Source: JBFMAE01 sp040756085 (lineage in GTDB: Bacteria > Desulfobacterota > BSN033 > UBA1163). From it: a DNA stretch of 15,462 nucleotides. The notes under the pieces are model-generated. The model had not been told where the DNA came from, searched no databases, and was given only the letters and a program-made list of their open reading frames with translations. The stretch is from NCBI GenBank assembly GCA_040756085.1, contig JBFMAE010000261.1, forward strand, positions 1 to 15,462. The letters run 5' to 3'. Position 1 is the stretch's first letter. Every line of letters begins with the position of its first letter. The translations under genes were made by a program, and so were the position numbers. Of this stretch, positions 1 to 7,509 are shown in pieces.

Positions 1-21
1 ATCGAATTTCGATTGTCTTCC

Positions 22-257
22 TCCTGTCTTTTGACCTGAGAGATTATCCCTCGACAAATTCGGGATTTATCCCCTTCGGTGTCCAACCCTACGATAAAAA
101 CTCAGGATATACCCTGAGTCCCGCGAAGCGCGGGATCGAAGGGTTGGATCTTTCCAGGATTTAACCCGTTACAGTCCTTTTGCCTGAGAGTTTCGTCCCG
201 AATCCTTCAGAATTTGCCCCTTCGGCGCCCCTTTGATCAGGGGTCTCTCCTGTAACC
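22..257 (-). ncRNA. Tandem glycine riboswitch 1 (gene off left edge)
   Basis: Two glycine aptamers lie in series on the minus strand. Aptamer 1 is about 257-170 and shows the GGAGAGACC start, GGCGCCGAAGGGGCAA and CTCTCAGGCAAAAGGACTG signatures. Aptamer 2 is about 157-22, with GACACCGAAGGGG and CTCTCAGGTCAAAAGACAG. The closing helix of aptamer 2 pairs TCCTG (about 159-155) with CAGGA (about 26-22). CAGGA is also the start of the 5' arm of a terminator hairpin cut by the left edge, so glycine should favour read-through. The variable hairpin of aptamer 2 is expanded into a three-way junction (83-147). The regulated gene is outside the window. Confidence 0.95.
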
Positions 258-265
258 TAATTTAA

Positions 266-294
266 ATTTTGTTCCAATTACAAATGCATGTCAA
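266..294 (-). promoter_or_regulatory. Promoter of riboswitch 1
   Basis: On the minus strand a perfect -35 TTGACA (294-289) is followed, after 17 bases, by CAAAAT (271-266). Transcription would begin just before the GGTTACAGGAGAG start of the aptamer. The -35 touches one arm of the inverted repeat at 294-329. Confidence 0.6.
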
Positions 295-329
295 GAAGAA
301 TTTAAGATCAACTGAAATTAAATTCTTCT
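294..329. repeat. Perfect 12-bp inverted repeat
   Basis: The arms AGAAGAATTTAA (294-305) and TTAAATTCTTCT (318-329) are perfect inverted copies with a 12-base loop. The repeat lies just after the stop codon at 351 and overlaps the -35 of the next promoter by one base. It could end the upstream operon, but the stem is AT-rich and no U-tract follows it on the minus strand. It could instead be an operator. Confidence 0.6.
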
Positions 330-350
330 CAGGACCAGATCGATCACCAG

Positions 351-1820
351 TTACAATGCCTTAAGCAATCCAGTCCGATCATTAAAGGCCTCAATGAGTC
401 GGTCAATTTCACTCGCCTGCTTGTGGATGCTCTCCCAATAGTCGGAATCATACCACTGTGAATCCAGTTCCGAAAGTTCCTTGCCTTGCTGTTCGACCCA
501 GGTAAAATATTTCAAATTATGAATCCGGCGTCTGTCATAATAACTGAGCTCATGCATATAATCCGTTGACATCCCCATGAGATAACGATGGTAGTCTTTG
601 CACGCTTCCATTTCCGAATAAGGGCCATTGGCCTCCTGTAATTCCTTCAATCGAGTTCTGTAGAGGTTCATAGAATCGGTCCAAACCGTTATCACGATAT
701 CGTGCTTGGTCATTTCATAATACTTGGCAAATTTGATGGCACACAGTAAATTGCCAATGCTCGATATTCCAAGAAGGGGAAGTTTGGAAATGATCTCCTC
801 CTGCACGCCCTGTTTTTCTAAATATTTCCAGCCCATGGGTTCATTGAAGAGCCGGATGAGATTCATGCAAGCACGGTCGTCCACCGCAATGACTATGTCG
901 GTATTTTTAACATTATGGATCCAGGGGATATGTTTATCGCCGATTCCTTCAATTCGATGCCCCCCGTAACCGCAGAGCAAGAGGGTAGGGCATTGAAGGG
1001 CTTCGCCAGCAACGATTTTACTTTGTGGAAACACTTCTTTTAAATAATCTCCAGCTCCCAGAGTGCCTGCTGAGCCGGTCTGAGAGATAAAACCGGCTAA
1101 TCGGTCATCAGCAGACATCACCTTACAGAGAACCTCTTCAATCGCATGGCCTGTAATTTCGTAGTGCCAAAGATGGTTTCCAAATTCTTCAAATTGATTA
1201 AATATAAAGATGTCCTGACGCGCCTTTTTCAGTTCCCAGCATTTGTCAAATATCTCTTTGACATTACTCTCGCAGCCATGGGTGGCGATGACCTCCCCCG
1301 CTACCCTGGATAGCCATTCAAAACGTTCTTTGCTCATTCCTTCGGGTAGGATGGCTATCGATTCGCACCCCAGCAGGGTTGCATCATACGCTCCTCCACG
1401 GCAGAAATTACCCGTGGAGGGCCAGACCGCTTTTTGATAGGTTGGGTCGAATTGTCCGGTAACGAGCCGGGGAACCAGGCATCCGAAAGTGGCTCCCACT
1501 TTGTGAGAACCTGTAGGGAACCATTTCCCGACAAGAGCGATGATTCGGGCATTGACTCCTGAGATTTCAGATGGGATCTCAATCGTATTGACCTCCCCGA
1601 ATCTTCCGCCAAAATCGATCGGTTCATTCTTCCAGGTGATTCGAAAAAGGTTGTATGGATGAATGTCCCAGAGTTCAATCTCTCTTAACTTTTTCCTTAT
1701 TTTTTCGGGTATTAATTCTGGGTTCCTCTGCTGACGAAATGTCGGGATAATGATGTTTCGCTCTCGAGCCCGATCTATGGTTCGTTTGAGCTGATCTTCA
1801 TTTACGGTCAAGTCAATCAT
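351..1820 (-). CDS. Fold-type-II PLP-dependent enzyme, reaction unknown (489 aa)
   Basis: This is probably a cytoplasmic PLP enzyme of the tryptophan-synthase-beta/cysteine-synthase fold. Visible features are TGSHKVGA, whose Lys107 is the likely Schiff-base lysine; STGN (135-138), the substrate-carboxylate loop; and QTGSAGTLGAGD (247-258), a glycine-rich phosphate-binding loop. At 489 residues it is longer than ordinary O-acetylserine sulfhydrylases and diaminopropionate ammonia-lyases (about 400). The extra length is an N-terminal segment before Lys107 and an acidic, aromatic C-terminal tail. The start is supported by GGAGG nine bases upstream. It is the last gene of the TRAP/ygeY/ygeW operon, 105 bases after the threonine-synthase-like gene. 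From its position it may perform the elimination or replacement step that DpaL (YgeX) does elsewhere, but that is inference. The substrate is not readable from sequence. Confidence 0.8.
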   Translation of the reverse strand: MIDLTVNEDQLKRTIDRARERNIIIPTFRQQRNPELIPEKIRKKLREIELWDIHPYNLFRITWKNEPIDFGGRFGEVNTIEIPSEISGVNARIIALVGKWFPTGSHKVGATFGCLVPRLVTGQFDPTYQKAVWPSTGNFCRGGAYDATLLGCESIAILPEGMSKERFEWLSRVAGEVIATHGCESNVKEIFDKCWELKKARQDIFIFNQFEEFGNHLWHYEITGHAIEEVLCKVMSADDRLAGFISQTGSAGTLGAGDYLKEVFPQSKIVAGEALQCPTLLLCGYGGHRIEGIGDKHIPWIHNVKNTDIVIAVDDRACMNLIRLFNEPMGWKYLEKQGVQEEIISKLPLLGISSIGNLLCAIKFAKYYEMTKHDIVITVWTDSMNLYRTRLKELQEANGPYSEMEACKDYHRYLMGMSTDYMHELSYYDRRRIHNLKYFTWVEQQGKELSELDSQWYDSDYWESIHKQASEIDRLIEAFNDRTGLLKAL

Positions 1821-1925
1821 TTGGAATTTCCTCCATTGAAAAGATGAACCCGAGTGAGGGGGTGTTCAGCGTATCACCTCTCGACCATGATGGAGAAAGA
1901 GAATGGACCCGTTGCAAGAAATGGT

Positions 1926-3197
1926 TTATCTCTCCCTCTTATGCAAGCTGGGGAGGTGATCGCTTAGAGCGGCCTCTACGGCTTCCAGACTGGCACGGAT
2001 ACGTTGCGGTTTGCCAACCGTTTGCATTACCGCACGGATATCCTTCAGGCCACTGCCGGTGGCAAGGATCACGATGCGCTCGTCAGATTTGACCAGACCT
2101 GTATGGACGGCTTTCACCAACCCTGCATAGGAAGAGGCCCCGGCCGGCTCAGCAAATACCCCGCAACCACGGGCCAGGGATGGAATGGCTTTAAGAATCT
2201 CTTCATCGGTTACAGTTATAAAAGCCCCTCCAGTTTCTCTGACAGCCCGGAGGGCCTTGATCCGGTCCCGGGGCAGACCCGCAGCCATGCTATCAGCGAT
2301 CGTTCTTACCTCAATGGGCTTTATTTCAGAAGGATCCATACCATCTTTCCAGGCATGATAGAGGGCGGCGGAGCCAGATGCCTGTACTCCGATCAGCCGT
2401 GGCATTCGTTTGATCCAGCCCAATGCGGACAGATCTTTTAACCCTTTATGGAGTCCACCGATGATGCAGCCATCTCCGACAGGAATAAAGATGGAATCGG
2501 GTGCCTCCCACTCTAATTGTTCATAAATCTCGAAGAGGGCCGTCTTCTTTCCCTCGGTCATGTAAGGGTTGTATCCAGTATTACGGATGTACCAACCATG
2601 CACATGAGCGGCTTCCAGACAGAGATCGAAGGCATCATCATAGGTTCCCTCGACCAGTAATACCGTTGAGTCGAAAACCATCAATTGGGCGATCTTTGCT
2701 TCAGGCGCCGATGCGGGCACAAAGATCACATTGGACATGCCGATACTGGCGCACAGGCCCGAAAGCGCTGCGGCTGCATTGCCAGTACTTGCTGTTGTGA
2801 TCACCTCCGCCCCGACCTCATGGGCCTTCACAATAGCGATCGCACTGGCTCGATCCTTGAATGAGGCTGTGGGTTGACGGCTCTCGTCTTTAACCCATAG
2901 GTGATGCAGCCCCAGGGTTGCAGCCAAGCGTGGAGCATAGTAGAGGGGGGTCCAACCCACCTTCAAGGGTGGAACCGGGGAGGAGGGTTCGATAGGCAAT
3001 AGAGCCTGATACCGCCAGAGGGTATCTTCTGTGCTCTCCTTCAAGGCCGTGGGGGAAATTTTTGAAGCGATGAAATCGTAATCATACTGAACGTCGAGGA
3101 TGCCCTCATTGCCGTGTTTAGGACAAATGTACCGAACTTCATCCAGCTTATATTCATGACCACACAGGAGACATTTTAAATGTTTGACGTGTTGCAT
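1926..3197 (-). CDS. Threonine-synthase-like PLP enzyme with zinc ribbon
   Basis: A 423-residue fold-type-II PLP enzyme. An N-terminal zinc ribbon is visible: Cys9 and Cys12 (CLLC), then Cys25 and His28 (CPKH). ASFKDR follows with the PLP lysine at Lys114, then ASTGNAAAALSG, the GDG loop in IFIPVGDGCIIGG that holds the PLP phosphate, and a C-terminal ATGSGLKD. This matches the short, bacterial/archaeal type of threonine synthase and its many relatives (threonine dehydratase, diaminopropionate or threo-hydroxyaspartate lyases). No homoserine kinase or homoserine dehydrogenase is nearby. It sits 13 bases after ygeW in a catabolic-looking operon, so a lyase role on a catabolic intermediate is as likely as threonine synthesis. 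The start ATG at 3197 has a short AAGGA just upstream. Confidence 0.8.
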   Translation of the reverse strand: MQHVKHLKCLLCGHEYKLDEVRYICPKHGNEGILDVQYDYDFIASKISPTALKESTEDTLWRYQALLPIEPSSPVPPLKVGWTPLYYAPRLAATLGLHHLWVKDESRQPTASFKDRASAIAIVKAHEVGAEVITTASTGNAAAALSGLCASIGMSNVIFVPASAPEAKIAQLMVFDSTVLLVEGTYDDAFDLCLEAAHVHGWYIRNTGYNPYMTEGKKTALFEIYEQLEWEAPDSIFIPVGDGCIIGGLHKGLKDLSALGWIKRMPRLIGVQASGSAALYHAWKDGMDPSEIKPIEVRTIADSMAAGLPRDRIKALRAVRETGGAFITVTDEEILKAIPSLARGCGVFAEPAGASSYAGLVKAVHTGLVKSDERIVILATGSGLKDIRAVMQTVGKPQRIRASLEAVEAALSDHLPSLHKRER

Positions 3198-3210
3198 GAT
3201 CCTTAAAAAA

Positions 3211-4398
3211 TTAAAAACCCACCCGTTTGATATTTTTTTTCTTCATCTCCTCCAGTAGCCGGGCCGGATCTTTAAACCGGGTGTTGATCACCACCGATGC
3301 AATAATATAGGGCTTGAACCCGGCTTCTTTGTAGGTGTTGATACGATATTTTTCAAAAACGGTATCCTGAACTTCCCCCTCTTTGCAGGAGACATTGGAA
3401 ATATCCGCAGGAAGACAGTGCATATAAAGGGCCTGCCCATTTCTGGTCAGTTTCATTTTTTGTTCGGTGCATTCCCAGTTTTTAAACCGAGCATTTTGGG
3501 CAAGACATTCCTTCTCCAGTGCTTTAAGACCCTGATCGTCGTAATTTCTAAATAATTCGGTCCGTTTTTCCATCACCGTATACGGTGCCCAGCTCTTGGG
3601 GTACACCATGTCAGCGTCTTTAAATGCCTCCTCCATGGAATCAACAATTGTAAAGGAACCACCGCTTTCAGCGGCATTCTTTTTCGCAATGTCTGTCACA
3701 TCAGGAATCAGGTGATAACCCTCGGGATAAGCGAGGAAAACATTCATTCCGAAACGGGTCATCAGACCGATGATTCCCTGGGGCACGGAGAGGGGTTTGC
3801 CGTAGCTCGGTGAATAGGCCCAGGTCATGGCGAGTTTCTTCCCCCTGAGGCTTTCAAGAGAACCAAAAGTGGTTTTGAGGTAGAGCAGATCCGCCATGGA
3901 CTGAGTGGGATGATCAATGTCAGATTGAAGATTGATCAGGCTGGGCCGCTGATTTAACACACCTGCATTGAATCCGTCATCCAGGGCTTCGGCCACTGCT
4001 TCCATATAGGCGTGGCCGGTCCCGAGGTAGATATCATCTCGGATTCCAATCACTTCTGTAAAGAAGGAGATCATATTGGCCGTCTCCCGCACGGTTTCAC
4101 CGTGGGTCATTTGGGACTTTTCCTCGTCCAGTTCCTGAACCCCAAGGCCTACGAAATTGGCCGCGGATGAAAAAGAGAACCGGGTTCGGGTTGATTTGTC
4201 TCTAAAAATAGATACGGCAAGGCCTGAGTCAAAACATCGAGCCGAAATATTATGGGAATGGAAGTACCTTAAGGCCTCGGCAACAGATAATATCTGTTTG
4301 ATCTCATCTCCGGATTTATCCCAGGAGAGTAAAAAATCGGTCTGAAACAGGTTGGCATCCAATTTTTCTAAGGCTTTTATGATTTTTTGATGTTCCAT
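3211..4398 (-). CDS. ygeW: Knotted carbamoyltransferase YgeW
   Basis: This 395-residue protein closely resembles E. coli YgeW along its whole length, judged from memory. It belongs to the aspartate/ornithine carbamoyltransferase superfamily. The carbamoyl-phosphate loop SIFRDKSTRTRFSF carries Ser69-Thr70-Arg71-Thr72. The second carbamoyl-phosphate motif HPTQ is at 163-166, and MHCLPAD lies in the C-terminal domain. The stretch MTWAYSPSYGKPLSVPQG, strongly conserved in YgeW, matches. The amine substrate of YgeW is unknown in the literature I know. In this operon it probably works catabolically, phosphorolysing a carbamoylated amine to carbamoyl phosphate. No carbamate kinase is in the window. 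It starts 26 bases after ygeY, and an eight-G run directly precedes its ATG. Confidence 0.93.
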   Translation of the reverse strand: MEHQKIIKALEKLDANLFQTDFLLSWDKSGDEIKQILSVAEALRYFHSHNISARCFDSGLAVSIFRDKSTRTRFSFSSAANFVGLGVQELDEEKSQMTHGETVRETANMISFFTEVIGIRDDIYLGTGHAYMEAVAEALDDGFNAGVLNQRPSLINLQSDIDHPTQSMADLLYLKTTFGSLESLRGKKLAMTWAYSPSYGKPLSVPQGIIGLMTRFGMNVFLAYPEGYHLIPDVTDIAKKNAAESGGSFTIVDSMEEAFKDADMVYPKSWAPYTVMEKRTELFRNYDDQGLKALEKECLAQNARFKNWECTEQKMKLTRNGQALYMHCLPADISNVSCKEGEVQDTVFEKYRINTYKEAGFKPYIIASVVINTRFKDPARLLEEMKKKNIKRVGF

Positions 4399-4424
4399 CC
4401 CCCCCCATCTCCATCCAAGATGAT

Positions 4425-5609
4425 TTATATTTGATAGGCATACAATGCGTAAAATGCAGATGCCTTGACCAGATCGTCAATAGGCACTCTCTCATTGGGG
4501 GCGTGGGCCAAAACTTCATCACCTGGCCCGAATCCAATGGTCGGGATGCCGTACATGCCGGTAATGGTAACAGCATTGGTGGAGAATGTCCATTTATCCA
4601 CCTTGGGAGCCCTTCCGAACAGAGATTCGTAGACCTCGACCCCCATTTTTACAGCGGTATGATCCGCCGGGATCTTCCATGTGGGGTAATATTTCTCCAT
4701 CCCATATCGAAGCCCGGTATAGGCTCTTTCATCATATTGAAGGATCTGAACCTCTGCGTTCACATCTTCTACGATCTCTTCTATTTCGGCCACAGCCGAT
4801 TCTTTCATCTCTCCCCAGGTCAATCTCCGGTCGACATGGATTTTTGCGTAATCCGCCACCGCACATAAGGAAGGGCTTTTTGAGACAAATTCGGTTATGG
4901 TTACAGAGCCTTTCCCAAGAAAGGCATCGGTTTTCAGCTTTTCATTGAGGGCTTTGATATCGAGGCAGGCTTTGGAAGCCATGTAAATGGCATTTTCCCC
5001 TCTTTCCGGGGCCGACCCGTGAGCCGAAACCCCACGAAAAGTCACCTCAATTTCCATTCTCCCCCTATGGCCGCGGTGGATATTGCAGTTGGTAGGTTCG
5101 GTACAGATTACAATATCCGGCTTAATCTTATCTTCTTCGATAATATATTTCCAGCAGAGGCCATCACAGTCCTCTTCCATCACGCTGCCCACAAAATAAA
5201 CGGTTAGATCTTTATCAAATCCAAGCTTCATAAGAATTCTTGCTGCGGTGATAAAGCTGGCCGCCCCCCCCTTCTGATCCACCGATCCTCTTCCCAGCAC
5301 ATGGCCGTCTTTGATCTCTCCTGAAAAGGGGTCAAACTCCCAGTTGTCCGCGTTCCCCACATCCACCGTATCCATGTGGCCATCGATGGCCAAAATCTTT
5401 TTTCCATTGCCGATGCGACCGATGACATTCCCCAGTCCATCGATCCTCAATTCGTCCAGCTTCAACGGTTCCATCTGGCGTTTGAGTTCCTGCTGGACCG
5501 CTTCCTCTTTTGTGCTGAGAGATTTGATCTTGACCAGTTTCGAGAGGTTCTCCGCTGTATCATCCTTATATCTTTCGGCGAGTTCAAGAATCTTATCTGC
5601 AAGGATCAT
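4425..5609 (-). CDS. ygeY: YgeY-family M20 metallohydrolase
   Basis: A 394-residue M20 (ArgE/DapE/CPG2 clan) hydrolase. The metal and catalytic residues are in place: His78 and Asp80 in GHMDTVD, Asp111 in GRGSVDQKGG, Glu145/Glu146 in MEEDCDG, Glu171 in CTEPTN, and the last metal His369 in AHAPNE. The inserted dimerisation domain contains SAHGSAPERGENA. This family, called YgeY or selenium-metabolism-linked hydrolase, travels with ygeW in anaerobic clusters. It is expected to remove an acyl or carbamoyl group from an amino compound in the cytoplasm, although its natural substrate is not established. It lies between the TRAP permease and ygeW, so the imported compound is probably its substrate. 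The start at 5609 has an AAGG/GAGAGG stretch upstream. Confidence 0.88.
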   Translation of the reverse strand: MILADKILELAERYKDDTAENLSKLVKIKSLSTKEEAVQQELKRQMEPLKLDELRIDGLGNVIGRIGNGKKILAIDGHMDTVDVGNADNWEFDPFSGEIKDGHVLGRGSVDQKGGAASFITAARILMKLGFDKDLTVYFVGSVMEEDCDGLCWKYIIEEDKIKPDIVICTEPTNCNIHRGHRGRMEIEVTFRGVSAHGSAPERGENAIYMASKACLDIKALNEKLKTDAFLGKGSVTITEFVSKSPSLCAVADYAKIHVDRRLTWGEMKESAVAEIEEIVEDVNAEVQILQYDERAYTGLRYGMEKYYPTWKIPADHTAVKMGVEVYESLFGRAPKVDKWTFSTNAVTITGMYGIPTIGFGPGDEVLAHAPNERVPIDDLVKASAFYALYAYQI

Positions 5610-5684
5610 TTGCTCTGCCTTAACCTCTCTTCTGAGAACCGATCTCCTCAGCGCGCGCGATGAGGATTCGATGAAATGGGCGAT

Positions 5685-6968
5685 TTAATAATATCCCAGC
5701 AGTTTAGGGATGGCCATAGGGATATCCGGGATAAAGGTGATGACGAACAGGGCAATAAATTCCATGACGATGAAAGGCCATATCGCCTTGGAGAGTTGCT
5801 CCAGGCTCAATTTGGTGATTCCACAGGCCACAAAGAGGCAGGCTCCCACAGGCGGTGTTGTCAGGGCGATGTTGAGTGAAAAGACCATGATGATTCCGAA
5901 ATGGAGGGGATGGACCCCGTGGCTCACCGCAAGGGGATGAAGGATGGGGCCTAAGATGATCAGGGCGGCGGCAATGTCCATGAAAAGGCCCACGATGGCC
6001 ATGAGGATCAGGATCAGGAGCAACAGGATCGTCCTGTCATCGCTGATCGAGACCATGGCCGAGGCCACGGCTTCTGGAATCTTTTCAGAGGCCAGAATCC
6101 ACCCGCAGATGTTTGCCGTTCCGATAATTAAGAATACGACGCCTGTGGTCATGGCTGTTTTGTAGAAGAGTGCGGGGAAGTCCCGGAGTTTAAGGGTTTT
6201 TAAGACGAGGAGACCGATCAGAGCCGCATATCCGACAGCGACGGCTGCGGCCTCTGTCGGCGTGAAGACTCCGGTGAGGATGCCCCCCAGTATGATGACG
6301 GGCATTAAAAGAGGGATGATCGCTTCACGGGTCGATTTAAGGGCTCCACGGAGGGAACTCCTGGGCTTTTTTGGGTAGTTCCTTCTTGCCGCAAAATAGG
6401 TAGCCATGATCATCAGCAGAAACGCAAGGAGCAGTCCGGTCAGGATTCCGGTGGCAAAGAGTCCGGCGATGGATACATTCATCAGCGAGCCGTAAATGAC
6501 CATCATGTTGCTCGGAGGGATCGTGGGCCCGATGATGGACGAGGAGGCGGTGATAGCCGCGCTGTAATCGAGTTCATAGCCGTCCTCCACCATGGCAGGG
6601 ATGAGCATGGTGCCGATGGCCGCGGTGTCCGAGACGGCCGCACCTGTCAGTCCGGCGAAGAAGACACTGGCCACAATATTGGCATGGGCCAATCCGCCTC
6701 TCAGATGTCCGACCAGGACATTGGCGAATTGAACGAGACGTTGGGTGATCCCTGCCTTGTTCATCATCTCGCCGGCGAGTATGAAGAAAGGCATGGCCAT
6801 CAGTGTAAACATGTCCAGGCCTGCGAAGAAGCGCTGGGGAACCATGTTGAAGAGGATGGGGACATCCATTTTAATGAAGACTGCGAGGGCGGCAATTCCA
6901 AGGGCAAACCCGATCGGTGTTCCGAGAAGCAGGAGTCCCAAAAAAACAATTCCTATGAAGATAAGCAT
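5685..6968 (-). CDS. dctM: TRAP transporter large permease (DctM type)
   Basis: A 427-residue, very hydrophobic protein that fits the DctM/IT-superfamily permease of tripartite (TRAP) transporters, about 11-12 membrane segments in the inner membrane. Typical stretches are visible: LGTPIGFALG near the start, FFILAGEMMNKAGI around residues 60-75, GLTGAAVSDTAAIGTMLIP and GPTIPPSNMMVIYG in the first half, and LTTPPVGACLFVACGI in the second half. It starts nine bases after the small permease gene with GAGGGATGAG directly upstream. It moves the substrate delivered by the binding protein, driven by a sodium gradient in known members. Confidence 0.94.
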   Translation of the reverse strand: MLIFIGIVFLGLLLLGTPIGFALGIAALAVFIKMDVPILFNMVPQRFFAGLDMFTLMAMPFFILAGEMMNKAGITQRLVQFANVLVGHLRGGLAHANIVASVFFAGLTGAAVSDTAAIGTMLIPAMVEDGYELDYSAAITASSSIIGPTIPPSNMMVIYGSLMNVSIAGLFATGILTGLLLAFLLMIMATYFAARRNYPKKPRSSLRGALKSTREAIIPLLMPVIILGGILTGVFTPTEAAAVAVGYAALIGLLVLKTLKLRDFPALFYKTAMTTGVVFLIIGTANICGWILASEKIPEAVASAMVSISDDRTILLLLILILMAIVGLFMDIAAALIILGPILHPLAVSHGVHPLHFGIIMVFSLNIALTTPPVGACLFVACGITKLSLEQLSKAIWPFIVMEFIALFVITFIPDIPMAIPKLLGYY

Positions 6969-6977
6969 CTCATCCCT

Positions 6978-7502
6978 CTAATTCGATGACGCCTTTGACG
7001 GGTAAAGCATCTTAAGAATGAGGAAAACGGTTTGAAGCATGGCCAGGAAGCCGGCGATGGGAACCGCCGCCAGAGACCAGATCATGGTGACGCCGAGGAG
7101 GGGCGAAAACTGATTCCTTCCACTCATGGCCATGAGGTAGCCGCGCTGGGTCAGGATCCATAGAAAGGCCAGAATGGCCAGATGGACTGAGATGGCCACC
7201 CACCGCCGGATATTCGGCGGAAAGGCGTTGACCATCAGGTTGATCCCCACATGTTCCCCCTTCATGATCCCCATGCTCACGGCGAGGGAAGCAGCCCAGA
7301 TCATCAGGTAGCGGGCTGCTTCCTCTATCCATCCGAGGGGGCTTCCGAGAACATAGCGGAAGATGACACCGAGGATGACGATCAAGGTCATCCCTCCAAT
7401 GGCGAACATACAGGGAATGGCGGCGATCCTTTCCACGATCCATGCAAGCTTATCAATGGCGTGAAGAAATCCCCTTTGTTCAGGCATCGACTCCATCGAC
7501 AC
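6978..7502 (-). CDS. dctQ: TRAP transporter small permease (DctQ type)
   Basis: A 174-residue integral membrane protein with four predicted helices, the usual topology of DctQ. The segments are around residues 27-50, 60-80, 100-118 and 138-162. The family-typical EEAARYLMIWAASLAVSMGI and the following GEHVGI are present. The start is a GTG at 7502, chosen because TGAGG lies five bases upstream. In-frame ATGs two and five codons later are possible but worse placed. It begins seven bases after the binding-protein stop and ends nine bases before the large permease, so the three TRAP genes are tightly coupled. Confidence 0.92.
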   Translation of the reverse strand: MSMESMPEQRGFLHAIDKLAWIVERIAAIPCMFAIGGMTLIVILGVIFRYVLGSPLGWIEEAARYLMIWAASLAVSMGIMKGEHVGINLMVNAFPPNIRRWVAISVHLAILAFLWILTQRGYLMAMSGRNQFSPLLGVTMIWSLAAVPIAGFLAMLQTVFLILKMLYPSKASSN

Positions 7503-7509
7503 AAAAACC

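Noticed and set aside
4431..4948. Two overlapping plus-strand open frames of 120-145 codons
   Set aside because: Both are antisense to ygeY, which has intact catalytic motifs; neither shows a recognisable domain.
7012..7443. 143-codon minus-strand frame overlapping dctQ
   Set aside because: It is a shifted frame of dctQ; the dctQ frame has the membrane segments and family motifs, and this one is rich in Arg, His and Pro as expected of a shadow.
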